A stretch of DNA of 64,000 nt from Pseudomonas sp. MIACH (GTDB lineage: Bacteria; Pseudomonadota; Gammaproteobacteria; Pseudomonadales; Pseudomonadaceae). The stretch is taken from the NCBI RefSeq assembly GCF_001269925.1, contig NZ_LHVO01000013.1, forward strand, positions 1 to 64,000, given 5' to 3'. The stretch's first letter is position 1; each line of letters begins with the position of its first letter. This document shows positions 9,422-18,479 of the stretch, piece after piece. The translations under genes were made by a program, and so were the position numbers. Under the pieces are notes generated by a model. The model saw nothing but the letters and a program-made list of their open reading frames with translations. It did not search any database and was not told the DNA's origin.

Positions 9422-10642
9422 TTACTTACCCTGCCAGCGTTTCAGCACCAGGGTGGCGTTAGTGCCGCCGAAGCCGAAGCTGTTGCTCATCACGGTGTCG
9501 ATTTTTGCGTTTTCAACCGTCTTGGTCAGGATCGGCATATCGGCAACGACCGGGTCGATCTCGTCGATGTTGGCCGAACCGGCCATGAAGTTGCCTTCCA
9601 TCATCAGCAGGCAGTAGATCGCTTCGTGAACGCCGGCGGCGCCCAAGGAGTGACCCGACAGGCTCTTGGTGGAGCTGATCGCAGGGGCCTTGTCGCCGAA
9701 TACCGCACGCACGCCTTCCATTTCCTTGGCATCGCCGACCGGGGTCGAGGTGCCGTGGGTGTTCAGGTAGTCGATCGGGGTATCTACGGTGGACATTGCC
9801 ATCTGCATGCAGCGGATGGCACCTTCACCGCTTGGCGCAACCATGTCGTAACCGTCGGAAGTGGCGCCGTAGCCGACGATTTCCGCGTAGATCTTGGCGC
9901 CACGGGCGAGGGCGTGTTCCAGCTCCTCGACCACCACCATGCCGCCACCGCCGGCGATGACGAAACCGTCACGCTTGGCGTCGTAGGCGCGGGAGGCTTT
10001 TTCCGGGGTTTCGTTGTACTGGGTGGACAGGGCGCCCATGGCGTCGAACAGGAACGACTGGCTCCAATGTTCTTCTTCACCGCCGCCGGCGAACACGATG
10101 TCCTGCTTGCCCAGTTGGATCTGCTCAACGGCAGTGCCGATGCAGTGGGCACTGGTGGCGCACGCGGAGGAGATCGAGTAGTTCACGCCCTTGATTGCGA
10201 ACGGCGTGGCCAGGCAGGCCGAAACGGTGCTGCCCATGGTCCGCGTTACACGGTACGGGCCAACGCGCTTCACGCCTTTTTCGCGCAGGATGTCCAACGC
10301 TTCCATCTGGTTCAGGGTGGATGCGCCGCCCGAACCGGCGATCAGGCCGGTGCGTACGTTCGATACCTGGTCTTCGCTCAGGCCGGAGTCGGCGATTGCG
10401 TCTTTCATGGCCAGGTAGGCGTAGGCGGCAGCGTGGCCCACGAAACGATAGATCTTGCGATCGATCAGTTCTTCGAGGGGCAGGTCGATGGAGCCGGAAA
10501 CCTGGCTACGCAGACCCATTTCGGCATATTCCGGGTTGAAGCGGATGCCAGGGCGACTTGCACGCAGGTTAGCGGTGACGGTCTCTTTGTCATTGCCCAG
10601 GCAAGAAACGATGCCCAGACCAGTGATAACGACGCGGCGCAT
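9422..10642 (-). CDS. fabB: Beta-ketoacyl-ACP synthase I
   Basis: Condensing enzyme that elongates unsaturated acyl-ACP in type II fatty acid synthesis. The 406-residue product has the Cys-His-His triad: Cys161 in [12 protein letters not shown], His296 in NTHGTSTP and His331 in SGHSLGAAG. The C-terminal [16 protein letters not shown] is also characteristic. It begins 11 bases after fabA, forming the classical pseudomonad fabAB operon for anaerobic-type unsaturated fatty acid synthesis. Confidence 0.97.
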   Translation of the reverse strand: MRRVVITGLGIVSCLGNDKETVTANLRASRPGIRFNPEYAEMGLRSQVSGSIDLPLEELIDRKIYRFVGHAAAYAYLAMKDAIADSGLSEDQVSNVRTGLIAGSGGASTLNQMEALDILREKGVKRVGPYRVTRTMGSTVSACLATPFAIKGVNYSISSACATSAHCIGTAVEQIQLGKQDIVFAGGGEEEHWSQSFLFDAMGALSTQYNETPEKASRAYDAKRDGFVIAGGGGMVVVEELEHALARGAKIYAEIVGYGATSDGYDMVAPSGEGAIRCMQMAMSTVDTPIDYLNTHGTSTPVGDAKEMEGVRAVFGDKAPAISSTKSLSGHSLGAAGVHEAIYCLLMMEGNFMAGSANIDEIDPVVADMPILTKTVENAKIDTVMSNSFGFGGTNATLVLKRWQGK

Positions 10643-10653
10643 GCGGATAACCC

Positions 10654-11169
10654 TTAAAAGTTGTCAGTGGAAGTGAATACGCCGACCCGAAGGCCTTCGG
10701 CAGTATAGATCTCGCGACCGTCGACGCTCACCGAACCATCGGCGATGGCCAGGTTCAGCTTGCCCTTGAGGACGCGCTTGATCTGAATGTTGTAGGTGAC
10801 TTTCTTGGCGGTCGGCAGGACCTGGCCAAAAAACTTCACTTCGCCCGAACCCAGGGCGCGGCCGCGGCCCGGCAGACCTTGCCAGCCGAGGAAGAAGCCG
10901 ACCAACTGCCACATGGCGTCGAGGCCCAGGCAACCTGGCATGACAGGGTCGCCTTCGAAATGGCAGGCGAAGAACCACAGGTCCGGGTTGATATCCAGCT
11001 CGGCGACCAATTCACCTTTGCCGTACTTGCCACCCTCTTCGCTGATATGGGTGATGCGATCCACCATCAGCATGTTCGGGGCGGGCAGTTGCGCGTTACC
11101 TGGGCCGAACAGCTCACCGCGACTGCAGCGCAGCAGGTCTTCCCGAGTAAAGGCGTTTTGTTTGGTCAT
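10654..11169 (-). CDS. fabA: 3-hydroxydecanoyl-ACP dehydratase/isomerase
   Basis: Dehydrates 3-hydroxydecanoyl-ACP and isomerises trans-2- to cis-3-decenoyl-ACP, the branch point to unsaturated fatty acids. The product is 171 residues, the usual FabA length. Catalytic His70 lies in [15 protein letters not shown] and Asp84 in LGLDAMWQL. An AGGAG-like sequence precedes ATG 11169. It is the first gene of the fabA-fabB operon and has a candidate operator at 11303-11320. Confidence 0.97.
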   Translation of the reverse strand: MTKQNAFTREDLLRCSRGELFGPGNAQLPAPNMLMVDRITHISEEGGKYGKGELVAELDINPDLWFFACHFEGDPVMPGCLGLDAMWQLVGFFLGWQGLPGRGRALGSGEVKFFGQVLPTAKKVTYNIQIKRVLKGKLNLAIADGSVSVDGREIYTAEGLRVGVFTSTDNF

Positions 11170-11302
11170 GCGAGCTCCTCAATAATCCCATGCGGCAGGG
11201 TAGGGCAAATCTTCCCGAACCGAATGAAGCGTTCATGCCTCATGTCGGCAGCCTACACATAGACTATTGCGTTGTAGTGAAAGTCACAGCGTTAAGGCAC
11301 TG

Positions 11303-11320
11303 AATGTACACTTGTTCACT
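11303..11320. promoter_or_regulatory. Candidate DesT/FabR-type operator for fabAB
   Basis: AATGTACACTTGTTCACT is an imperfect palindrome centred about 140 bases upstream of fabA. It resembles the FabR/DesT-type fatty-acid operator (pattern GTACA-N2-TGTTC, from memory). DesT represses fabAB in P. aeruginosa when unsaturated acyl-CoA is abundant. No desT gene lies in the window. The rest of 11170-11419 shows no gene. Confidence 0.45.
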
Positions 11321-11419
11321 GAAATTTTAAACCGGGCCCGTTTCAGGTGCCCGTTCGGGTGCCTAAGACTGCCGCACTTTCGTCTTTCACGCCAGTCGCA
11401 GTTGGCTGATGGCGCGCCG

Positions 11420-13321
11420 CTATTGCACCCAGCGCTGCAGGATTTGCTGCAAATCCGTGCGTTTGAACGGCTTGGCCAGGTAATCGTTCATGCCTGCCGC
11501 CAGACACGCTTCCCGGTCGCCCTGCAGGGCGTTGGCGGTCAGGGCGATGATTGGCAGGTCGGCGCAGCCCGGCAGTTGTCGAATCTGTCGAGTGGCTTCG
11601 TAGCCGTCAATCAGCGGCAGTCGGCAATCCATCAGGATCGCGGTGAAAATCAGGCTCTCGGCACTGCGGATCGCTTCGGCGCCATCGGTGGCCAGGCTGA
11701 CTTCAAAGCCCAGGCTGCGCAGCATGGCCTCCACCACGGTGCGGTTGACCGGATTGTCTTCCACCAGTAGCACATGGCGCCCCTCACCGGCGCTGTGCTT
11801 GCCTTCAGCATCCAGGGCGATCGGCGCCAGGCTTTGCTGGTCGATGGCCAGGGGGATCTCCAAGGTAAACACCGAGCCACGGCCTTCTTCGCTCTGGGCA
11901 CGCAGGGTGCCCCCCATGCGTTCGGCCAGGGTGCGGGCAATGGGCAGGCCAAGACCGGTGCCGCCGTAACGTCTTGAAATGGAACTGTCGGCCTGCTGGA
12001 ACGCATCGAACATCAATTCCAGGCGCTCGGCGGAAATCCCGATGCCGCTGTCGCGTACGGTGCAGGTGAACCACACCAGGTCATGATCGAGGGTCTGCCA
12101 GTGCGGCTCGACGCTGACGGTACCGTGTTCGGTGAACTTCAGGGCGTTGCCGATCAGATTCACCAGAATCTGACGGATGCGCGTCGGATCACCCTGTACC
12201 CGCAGTGCGTCCATGCCCGCCGGGATCGGCAGCTTGAGTGCCAGCCCGCGCTGCTGGGCGCTGTGCTGGAAGGCCTGGGCGCAACTGTTGATCAGGTCGG
12301 CCAGGTTGAACGGGATATGTTCCAGTTCCAGGGCCGCGCGCTCGATGCGCGAGAAGTCGAGAATGTCGTTGATCACCTTGAGCAAATGCTCGGTGGATTC
12401 GGAGGCCAGCGCCGCGTATTCGGTCTGCTCCTCGGTCATTTCGGTGGTTTCGAGCAGTTGCAGCATGCCCAGTACGCCGTTCATTGGCGTGCGCAGTTCG
12501 TGGCTCATCATGGCCAGGAAGTCCGACTTGGCGTTGTTGGCCCGTTCGGCTTCTTCGCGGGTCTGGATCAGCTGGGCGATGGCCTGCTGCTGTTCGCGGC
12601 TGGCCTGGTTGAGGCCTTCGGCCAGGTTGTTGATGTGGCGCGACAGGTCGCCCAGCTCGGAGTCATCCACGATCGGCAGCGGCGTCTTGTAGTCGCCTTG
12701 CTGGATGGCCTTGACCGCATTGCCCATGGCGCTGATCGGTTGCGACAGGCTAGCGGCCAGGCGTCGGGCGAGCAGGAAGGTAAACAACAGGGCGAACAGC
12801 GCCAGGATGCCGGCCTTGAACAGGATTTCCTGCTGGCGCTGACTGAAGGCGTCATTGGACATGCCGACGATCACCCGACCCAGGTAGTCGGCGCGCGGCG
12901 CCTTGGGTTCGTTGAGGTTGTCCTGGAAAAAGTCATTGCCCAGCTGGATATGCTGCAGGCGAATCGGCGATTGGAACACTTTCACCGACAGCGAGCGGTC
13001 GTGTTTTTCCGAGGGCTGTTCGACGTACACCAAAATGTTTTCGCTGCTGTCCTGAATCTCCAGGAAGCGCACGTGGGGTGTGGCCAACGTGGCCCGCAGC
13101 AGGCTGTCGAGCACATCGTTATTGCCCGAGATCACCCCATATTCGGTGGCCGGTGCCAGTTGGTTGGCGATCAGTTGGCCGGTGTGGTCCAGTTCCTGGC
13201 GCAGGTCCTGGATACGCACGAAGGTAAAGAAACTGATCAGCAGCAACGTCAGCAACAGCGCCGGGCCCAGGGTGATGAGCTGGGTGCGGGTATTGATGTC
13301 CCAACGACGACGCAAGGTCAT
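11420..13321 (-). CDS. Hybrid sensor histidine kinase, PA1611-like
   Basis: A 633-residue hybrid kinase. Order: membrane segment about 16-37, periplasmic domain to about 168, second segment about 169-189, HAMP, HisKA with His274 in [12 protein letters not shown], HATPase with NALKF and GTGLGLPI, and a REC domain with Asp565 in [12 protein letters not shown]. There is no HPt domain. Its place between fabAB and gpsA matches P. aeruginosa PA1611, a kinase reported to bind RetS and influence the Gac/Rsm pathway (established for PA1611; orthology is inference). ATG 13321 overlaps the stop of the upstream binding-protein gene (ATGA), which sets the start. Confidence 0.85.
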   Translation of the reverse strand: MTLRRRWDINTRTQLITLGPALLLTLLLISFFTFVRIQDLRQELDHTGQLIANQLAPATEYGVISGNNDVLDSLLRATLATPHVRFLEIQDSSENILVYVEQPSEKHDRSLSVKVFQSPIRLQHIQLGNDFFQDNLNEPKAPRADYLGRVIVGMSNDAFSQRQQEILFKAGILALFALLFTFLLARRLAASLSQPISAMGNAVKAIQQGDYKTPLPIVDDSELGDLSRHINNLAEGLNQASREQQQAIAQLIQTREEAERANNAKSDFLAMMSHELRTPMNGVLGMLQLLETTEMTEEQTEYAALASESTEHLLKVINDILDFSRIERAALELEHIPFNLADLINSCAQAFQHSAQQRGLALKLPIPAGMDALRVQGDPTRIRQILVNLIGNALKFTEHGTVSVEPHWQTLDHDLVWFTCTVRDSGIGISAERLELMFDAFQQADSSISRRYGGTGLGLPIARTLAERMGGTLRAQSEEGRGSVFTLEIPLAIDQQSLAPIALDAEGKHSAGEGRHVLLVEDNPVNRTVVEAMLRSLGFEVSLATDGAEAIRSAESLIFTAILMDCRLPLIDGYEATRQIRQLPGCADLPIIALTANALQGDREACLAAGMNDYLAKPFKRTDLQQILQRWVQ

Positions 13322-14247
13322 GGGCGTTTTTCTCCTTCGGCCATTCGGGCGGCGACGTTGGCTTCGTCCACCTGTTCGATGCCCAGTGAGCGTGCGACTT
13401 GCGGGTTGCCCACGACTTTGAAGTGGTCCGGGTACAACGCGCGCGGCCATCCGGCCGGCGGCTGGTCCAGCAGGCGGTCGAGTACTGCCAGCCAGTCGGC
13501 CTGGTCGCTGTAGGTGCTGGCCAGGCTGCCGGCGCGCACGAACCCTGCGTTGGGCCCGATCAGCGGCAATTGCTGGCCGTAGCTGCTCAGCAGCAGGTTT
13601 TTCACGGTTTTCGGGTTGTACAGTTGCGGATCATCAAGGCCGAGCAACACGTCACTGCGCCTGAATAAGGTTTGCAGCGGGCGGCTGTCAGTAATGTTGT
13701 CCCAACGCTGAGGCACGACTTCCAGGCCCAGGAGCGTGGCGTGTTCGCGCAGTTCGGGCAGCAGGAATTCACTGTCGGGGCTGTACAGCACGCCAATGCG
13801 CTGTGCCTGGGGCAGGATGCTGGTGATCAGGTGCAGTTGGCGCTGCAGCGGTGGGTCGCTCCACAACAGGCTGATCCGCGCGTGCTGTGTGCTGCCCAGG
13901 CGCTGGTGGGCCTGTAGCCGGCTGATACGCATGACCAGGGTCGGCGGACCTTGGGCATCCCGCAGGCGCCAGTCGAGGCCGGGCAGGTCCAGCAGGATCA
14001 AGCGCGTGCCGGCCGGCAGGCGGCCGGGGGCGGGCATGTCCTTGAGGGGGGTGAACGTGACGTGGTCATGGGGGCGTTGCTGGGCCAGGGCCTGGGTGAA
14101 GGCCTCGACGCCGGCGCCGTCTTCGGCGGCGGTCAGCAGGATTTCGGCGCTCCATGCCGGGGCTGCCAGCAGCAGGCAGGCCAGCAGCACGCTGCGTCGG
14201 CAGAAGGCATAGAAAGAGAAGAAGGTCATCCGTGACGAGGTGCCCAT
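13318..14247 (-). CDS. Orphan ABC-type substrate-binding protein
   Basis: A 309-residue exported protein of the ABC substrate-binding group (COG2984/PF04392-like). The signal peptide includes [18 protein letters not shown] with cleavage near residue 34. [21 protein letters not shown] and the later [21 protein letters not shown] are typical of the fold. No ABC ATPase or permease gene is adjacent. It lies 1 base after the TonB-receptor gene and overlaps the kinase gene, so it more likely presents ligand to the kinase than to a transporter (inference). ATG 14229 is an alternative start. Confidence 0.75.
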   Translation of the reverse strand: MGTSSRMTFFSFYAFCRRSVLLACLLLAAPAWSAEILLTAAEDGAGVEAFTQALAQQRPHDHVTFTPLKDMPAPGRLPAGTRLILLDLPGLDWRLRDAQGPPTLVMRISRLQAHQRLGSTQHARISLLWSDPPLQRQLHLITSILPQAQRIGVLYSPDSEFLLPELREHATLLGLEVVPQRWDNITDSRPLQTLFRRSDVLLGLDDPQLYNPKTVKNLLLSSYGQQLPLIGPNAGFVRAGSLASTYSDQADWLAVLDRLLDQPPAGWPRALYPDHFKVVGNPQVARSLGIEQVDEANVAARMAEGEKRP

Positions 14248-14248
14248 G

Positions 14249-16369
14249 TCAGAACTCTAACTCCGCGCTGAAGTAGAGCACATGTCGATGGTCGTAAGTG
14301 TTGTCGGCCCAGGTGGTGGGCTGGTTGTCGAGGCGTTGTTGCAACATACCGGCCAGCTCCACGTTGGCTTTGCCCAGGGCAATGCGCTTGGCCACCCGCA
14401 GGTCGACCCGTTCGAAGCGATATTGGTTAAGTGCGTCGTCGCCATAGTAGAACAGCGCGCTGGACCACCCTTGGCCCCATTCGCGCAACCAGCCGGCCGA
14501 GCCACTGTTACGCGCGGTTTGCGCTTTGTCCAGCGGATTGCTGGTGGTGGCGTCGACATAAGCATAGGTCAGCCGCAGGCGGTCGGCGTTGCTCACGCGC
14601 CAGTCAAACTGGGACTCGGCGCCGGTGAACCGTGAGCTGTTGGCGTTGCTGGCGATGTACTGGTTATTGCGCAGCGGCGAGCTGATCATGTCGGTGATTT
14701 CATCGTAGAACAGCTTCACGTCCATGTTCAGCCCGATGTCGGCGAAGAAGCCGTTGTAACCCAGTTCCCGCGAGCGCATCAGTTCTTTGTCGAGATTGCC
14801 CGGACCACGGGTCTTCACGAAGTACTGCCCGGTCGTTTGCCCATAGGCCGGGGAGCTGAGGTTGGTGACGCGGTAGCTCCAATTGACGTTGTTCTCGAAC
14901 ATGTCCGGTGAGCGAATGGCTTCAGAGTACACCGCACGCAGGCCGTGGCGTGGGTTGATCAAGTAGTTGACCGCCACCCTTGGCGTCAGCGAATGGCCGC
15001 TCAGGTGCGTGTCTTCGAACATGGCTCCGCCTTGCAGCAGCCAATGTTCACTGGCGCGCCACTCCAGTTGGCCGAACAGGCGCCAGGTGGTGTCGTCCAG
15101 CGTGCCATTGAAGTAGGTGTCGGAGTCGGCGCGGTCGTAGCGGTAGTTCATGCCGCTGACCAGGCGCAGGCTGTCGGACAGGCTGAGGGTGTCTTGAATT
15201 TCCACGTCGTAGCGGCTTTCGCGGGTGCTCTGGTCGATGTCGCCGCACACGCTCTGGCTGGCGCCGTTGCGCCATTGGTCCAGGACCTGATTGGCCAAGG
15301 CTTGCTCGGCGGCGCTGCCAGCTGGCGCGGTGCCCTGGCTGTAGGTGTCCATGTGCCGGGCCAGTCGTTCGGCATAGTTGGGGTTGAGCTGCCACAACTG
15401 GGTCAGCTCCGGGCTGAACGAGACCTTGGCGTCACAGGCCTTCCAGACTTGCTGGCGGTCCCACTGCTGGGCCGAGCCCTGGATATACAGGCTGTGTTCG
15501 GGATTGAAGTCGATATTCCAGCGCAGGGAGCCGGCGTAGTCCTTGGCCGCGATGTCGGAGTTGTTGCCGCCTTCGGTAATCCCGGCAAATACAGGGGTAT
15601 AGGTATAGGGGCGCTGGTTGGTGCCTTCCTTGGCGTCCAGTTGCCAGTCGATACTTTGCTGCGCGTTCAACGTCTGGCTCACCGCCAGGCTGAAGCGGCT
15701 GAGGCGGCGACTGTCGCGGCGGTCGGCCCCGGCGGCATCGCTGTCAAAGCCGTCGTCCTGTTGCCCGGACAGGGACAGGCGCAGATCACCGGTGTCCCAG
15801 CCCAGGCCCTGGCTGGCATAGAAGTCGTTGATGCCACGTTCGCCACGAATGACTTTCACTCGGGAGCCGTGGCTGTTGGCCGGTGCGCGCGTGAGGATAT
15901 TGACCACCGCCATCAAGGCATTGGCGCCGTAGCTGACGGTGTTGGGGCCACGGAAGACCTCGATGCGCTCGATATCTTCCATCGCCACCGGAATGTCGCT
16001 CCAGTCCACCGTGGCCAAGCCGGCGCGGTACACCGAGCGCCCGTCGATCAATACCTGCATGCGCCGCGCGTCGCTGGCACTGGTGCCGTGGTAGTTCACG
16101 GCAGCCTGGTTGCCGGTGGTGTAGCCGACCATCATCCCCGGCACCAGGCGCAGCAGCTCGCTGATATCCCTGGCACCGCTGGCCTTGATCAACTCGCTGT
16201 CGATCACCGTCATGCTGCCCGGCACGGCGGCGGCAGATTGCTTGAGGCGCGTGGCGGTCAATACCTGCGGCAGCGGCTGGCTGTCGAGGAACAGATCGTC
16301 TGCCAGTACGGGGGCACTGCACAACAGCATCAGCAATAGAGATGAACGGGAAGGAGGGCCCAAATACAC
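14249..16369 (-). CDS. TonB-dependent outer-membrane receptor
   Basis: A 706-residue receptor with signal peptide (cleavage near PVLADD) and an N-terminal plug: VLTATRLKQSAAAVPGSMTV, then LLRLVPGMMVG, QVLIDGRSVY and IERIEVFRGPNTVSYGANA. A 22-strand barrel follows, ending in the aromatic LYFSAELEF. The start is GTG 16369 with AAGG about 8 bases before it. The ligand is unknown; the plug looks like siderophore, vitamin or colicin-type receptors, but no biosynthetic genes are near. It is the first gene of an operon with the binding protein and hybrid kinase. Confidence 0.85.
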   Translation of the reverse strand: MYLGPPSRSSLLLMLLCSAPVLADDLFLDSQPLPQVLTATRLKQSAAAVPGSMTVIDSELIKASGARDISELLRLVPGMMVGYTTGNQAAVNYHGTSASDARRMQVLIDGRSVYRAGLATVDWSDIPVAMEDIERIEVFRGPNTVSYGANALMAVVNILTRAPANSHGSRVKVIRGERGINDFYASQGLGWDTGDLRLSLSGQQDDGFDSDAAGADRRDSRRLSRFSLAVSQTLNAQQSIDWQLDAKEGTNQRPYTYTPVFAGITEGGNNSDIAAKDYAGSLRWNIDFNPEHSLYIQGSAQQWDRQQVWKACDAKVSFSPELTQLWQLNPNYAERLARHMDTYSQGTAPAGSAAEQALANQVLDQWRNGASQSVCGDIDQSTRESRYDVEIQDTLSLSDSLRLVSGMNYRYDRADSDTYFNGTLDDTTWRLFGQLEWRASEHWLLQGGAMFEDTHLSGHSLTPRVAVNYLINPRHGLRAVYSEAIRSPDMFENNVNWSYRVTNLSSPAYGQTTGQYFVKTRGPGNLDKELMRSRELGYNGFFADIGLNMDVKLFYDEITDMISSPLRNNQYIASNANSSRFTGAESQFDWRVSNADRLRLTYAYVDATTSNPLDKAQTARNSGSAGWLREWGQGWSSALFYYGDDALNQYRFERVDLRVAKRIALGKANVELAGMLQQRLDNQPTTWADNTYDHRHVLYFSAELEF

Positions 16370-16564
16370 GACATGGCCTTGATAATGACGGATAGCCGCC
16401 CATGTTAACTGAGGTGGGGCTATTTGCCAGTCGTCGCCCTCGCATTTACGTCACGCGGGCATGGCATTTTCCGACAGGCGCACGATTTACTACGGGGGCT
16501 GGCCGCAAGCGGGTCGCCCCGTATAATGCCGCCATCGCCACTGGTATGGATTAACGGATTGCAT

Positions 16565-17590
16565 ATGACTGAACAGCGCCCTATTGCGGTCCTGGGAGGC
16601 GGAAGTTTTGGTACCGCCGTGGCTAACCTGCTGGCCGAGAACGGTCACGCGGTGCGTCAGTGGATGCGCGATCCCGAGCAGGCCGAGGCCATTCGTGTGC
16701 ATCGGGAAAACCCCCGCTACCTTAAAGGCATCAAGATTCATCCGGCGGTCGAGCCGGTCACCGACTTGCTGGCCACCCTGACGTACTGCGACCTGTGCTT
16801 CGTTGCGCTGCCTTCAAGCGCCTTGCGCTCGGTGCTGGCGCCCCATGCCGAGCGCCTGGCGGGCAAGCTGCTGGTCAGCCTGACCAAGGGCATCGAGGCG
16901 CAGACTTTCAAGCTGATGAGCGAAATCCTCGCAGAGATCGCTCCCCAGGCGCGCATTGGCGTGCTGTCCGGGCCGAACCTGGCGCGGGAAGTCGCTGAGC
17001 ACGCGCTGACCGCCACGGTGATCGCCAGTGAAGACGAGGAACTCTGCGAGCGCGTCCAGGCGGTGCTGCATGGGCGGACCTTCCGCGTGTACGCCAGTGG
17101 CGACCGTTTTGGTGTGGAGTTGGGCGGGGCGTTGAAGAACGTCTACGCGATCATCGCCGGTATGGCGGTGGCCCTCGGCATGGGCGAAAACACCAAGAGC
17201 ATGCTGATTACCCGCGCCCTGGCGGAAATGACCCGCTTCGCGGTGAACCAGGGTGCCAATCCGATGACCTTCCTGGGCCTGGCCGGTGTGGGCGACTTGA
17301 TCGTCACCTGCTCGTCGCCGAAAAGCCGCAACTACCAGGTGGGTTTCGCGCTTGGCCAAGGCTTGAGCCTGGAAGACGCGGTGACGCGCCTGGGCGAAGT
17401 GGCCGAAGGGGTCAACACCCTCAAGGTGCTCAAGGCCAAGGCCCAGGAAGTCGGCGTGTATATGCCGCTGGTCGCCGGGCTGCACGCGATCCTGTTTGAA
17501 GGGCGCACCTTGAACCAGGTCATCGAGTTGCTGATGCGCGCCGAGCCCAAAACCGACGTCGACTTTATTTCCACCAGTGGTTTCAACTGA
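16565..17590 (+). CDS. gpsA: Glycerol-3-phosphate dehydrogenase [NAD(P)+]
   Basis: Reduces dihydroxyacetone phosphate to sn-glycerol 3-phosphate for phospholipid synthesis in the cytosol. The 341-residue product starts [20 protein letters not shown], with the NAD(P) loop GGGSFGTA at 11-18. [12 protein letters not shown] and [16 protein letters not shown] (catalytic Lys) follow. ATG 16565 gives the family N-terminus; an in-frame ATG at 16424 is rejected. It overlaps neither neighbour and begins a likely operon with the DUF4389 and sixA genes. Confidence 0.96.
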   Translation: MTEQRPIAVLGGGSFGTAVANLLAENGHAVRQWMRDPEQAEAIRVHRENPRYLKGIKIHPAVEPVTDLLATLTYCDLCFVALPSSALRSVLAPHAERLAGKLLVSLTKGIEAQTFKLMSEILAEIAPQARIGVLSGPNLAREVAEHALTATVIASEDEELCERVQAVLHGRTFRVYASGDRFGVELGGALKNVYAIIAGMAVALGMGENTKSMLITRALAEMTRFAVNQGANPMTFLGLAGVGDLIVTCSSPKSRNYQVGFALGQGLSLEDAVTRLGEVAEGVNTLKVLKAKAQEVGVYMPLVAGLHAILFEGRTLNQVIELLMRAEPKTDVDFISTSGFN

Positions 17591-17600
17591 GGAACGCGCC

Positions 17601-17948
17601 ATGAACGATCCGAAAGCAGCTCCCAAGTACGAGTCCATCCTCCTGCGTATCCTGTGGATGCTGGTGTTTGCCCTGGTGTGGCAGGTGGCGCAGTTCCTGC
17701 TCGGCGCATTGGTGGTGGTGCAGTTGATTTACCGCCTGATCTATGGCGCGCCGAACCTGGGCCTGATGAACTTTGGCGACAGCCTCAGCCAGTTTCTTGC
17801 GCAGATCGGCCGCTTTGGCAGCTTCCACACGGAGCAGAAGCCTTGGCCGTTCGCCGATTGGCCGACCCCGCGTGCACCCGAGGGCGAAGCCGCCCACAGC
17901 GTGCCGCCGGCGCCGCACCCGGTGCGTGATGAGGAGCCGAAGCTATGA
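17601..17948 (+). CDS. DUF4389 membrane protein
   Basis: A 115-residue protein with one or two membrane segments near residues 12-44 (LLRILWMLVFALVWQVAQFLLGALVVVQLIYRLI) and a Pro-rich hydrophilic tail. This is the DUF4389 pattern; its function is unknown. TGAGGA, overlapping the gpsA stop, precedes ATG 17601 by 8 bases. The stop overlaps the sixA start (ATGA), so gpsA, this gene and sixA look co-transcribed. Confidence 0.8.
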   Translation: MNDPKAAPKYESILLRILWMLVFALVWQVAQFLLGALVVVQLIYRLIYGAPNLGLMNFGDSLSQFLAQIGRFGSFHTEQKPWPFADWPTPRAPEGEAAHSVPPAPHPVRDEEPKL

Positions 17949-18394
17949 AGGTGTGGGTCTTGCGTCACGGTGAGGCCGAGGGTCATGCCCGCACGGATGC
18001 CGAGCGCAACCTCACCGAGCATGGCCGCGCCGAAGTGTTGCGCAGTGCCGCGCATCTTATCGGCCAGCCGCTCAGTGCAATCATTGCCAGTCCTTATGTC
18101 CGGGCGCAGCAGACCGCACAGTTGGTGCGGGCCGCGTTGGGTTTTGAAGCGGACATCCGCACGGTGCCTTGGCTCACGCCGGAGGGCAATCCGCTGGAGG
18201 TCCTGACCAAGCTCGACAGCGATGACAATGTGCTGTTGGTCAGCCATCAGCCGCTGGTCGGCAGCCTGATCAGTTTTCTGCAGCATGGTCATCAGCGCCA
18301 GCCGCAGCCGATGTGCACCGCCAGCCTGGCGGAACTGGAGGGCGACTTCCCGCTGGCGGGGCTGATGAGCCTGGTCAGCGTGAAGAATCCGTAG
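17945..18394 (+). CDS. sixA: Phosphohistidine phosphatase SixA
   Basis: A 149-residue histidine-phosphatase-superfamily protein. The RHG motif VLRHGEAEG (His8) is the phospho-acceptor site, and LLVSHQPLVG holds the second catalytic His. E. coli SixA dephosphorylates phosphohistidine, notably on PTS-Ntr component NPr. It overlaps the upstream gene by four bases. Confidence 0.88.
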   Translation: MKVWVLRHGEAEGHARTDAERNLTEHGRAEVLRSAAHLIGQPLSAIIASPYVRAQQTAQLVRAALGFEADIRTVPWLTPEGNPLEVLTKLDSDDNVLLVSHQPLVGSLISFLQHGHQRQPQPMCTASLAELEGDFPLAGLMSLVSVKNP

Positions 18395-18448
18395 GCTATA
18401 TAGCTGCTTTGTGTGTGCTATATAGTCAACCAAGCAAGTGCTTGGTTG
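18395..18448. promoter_or_regulatory. Operator-like repeats before the acyl-CoA synthetase gene
   Basis: A perfect inverted repeat CAACCAAGCA-AG-TGCTTGGTTG lies at 18427-18448. Just upstream, GCTATATAG occurs twice as a direct repeat (18395-18403 and 18417-18425), each containing the self-complementary CTATATAG. The 22-base dyad has the size and symmetry of a TetR-type operator, often found before acyl-CoA metabolism genes. It ends 32 bases before ATG 18480. Confidence 0.55.
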
Positions 18449-18479
18449 GCTATCGTCGGACCACAAAGGAGCGCGTCCC

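Noticed and set aside
9311..10657. Open reading frame of 448 codons antisense to fabB
   Set aside because: fabB is unambiguous; the antisense frame begins before a terminator and shows no family features.
12083..13513. Open reading frame of 476 codons antisense to the hybrid kinase
   Set aside because: Shadow of the kinase gene; Gln/His/Arg-rich and without motifs.
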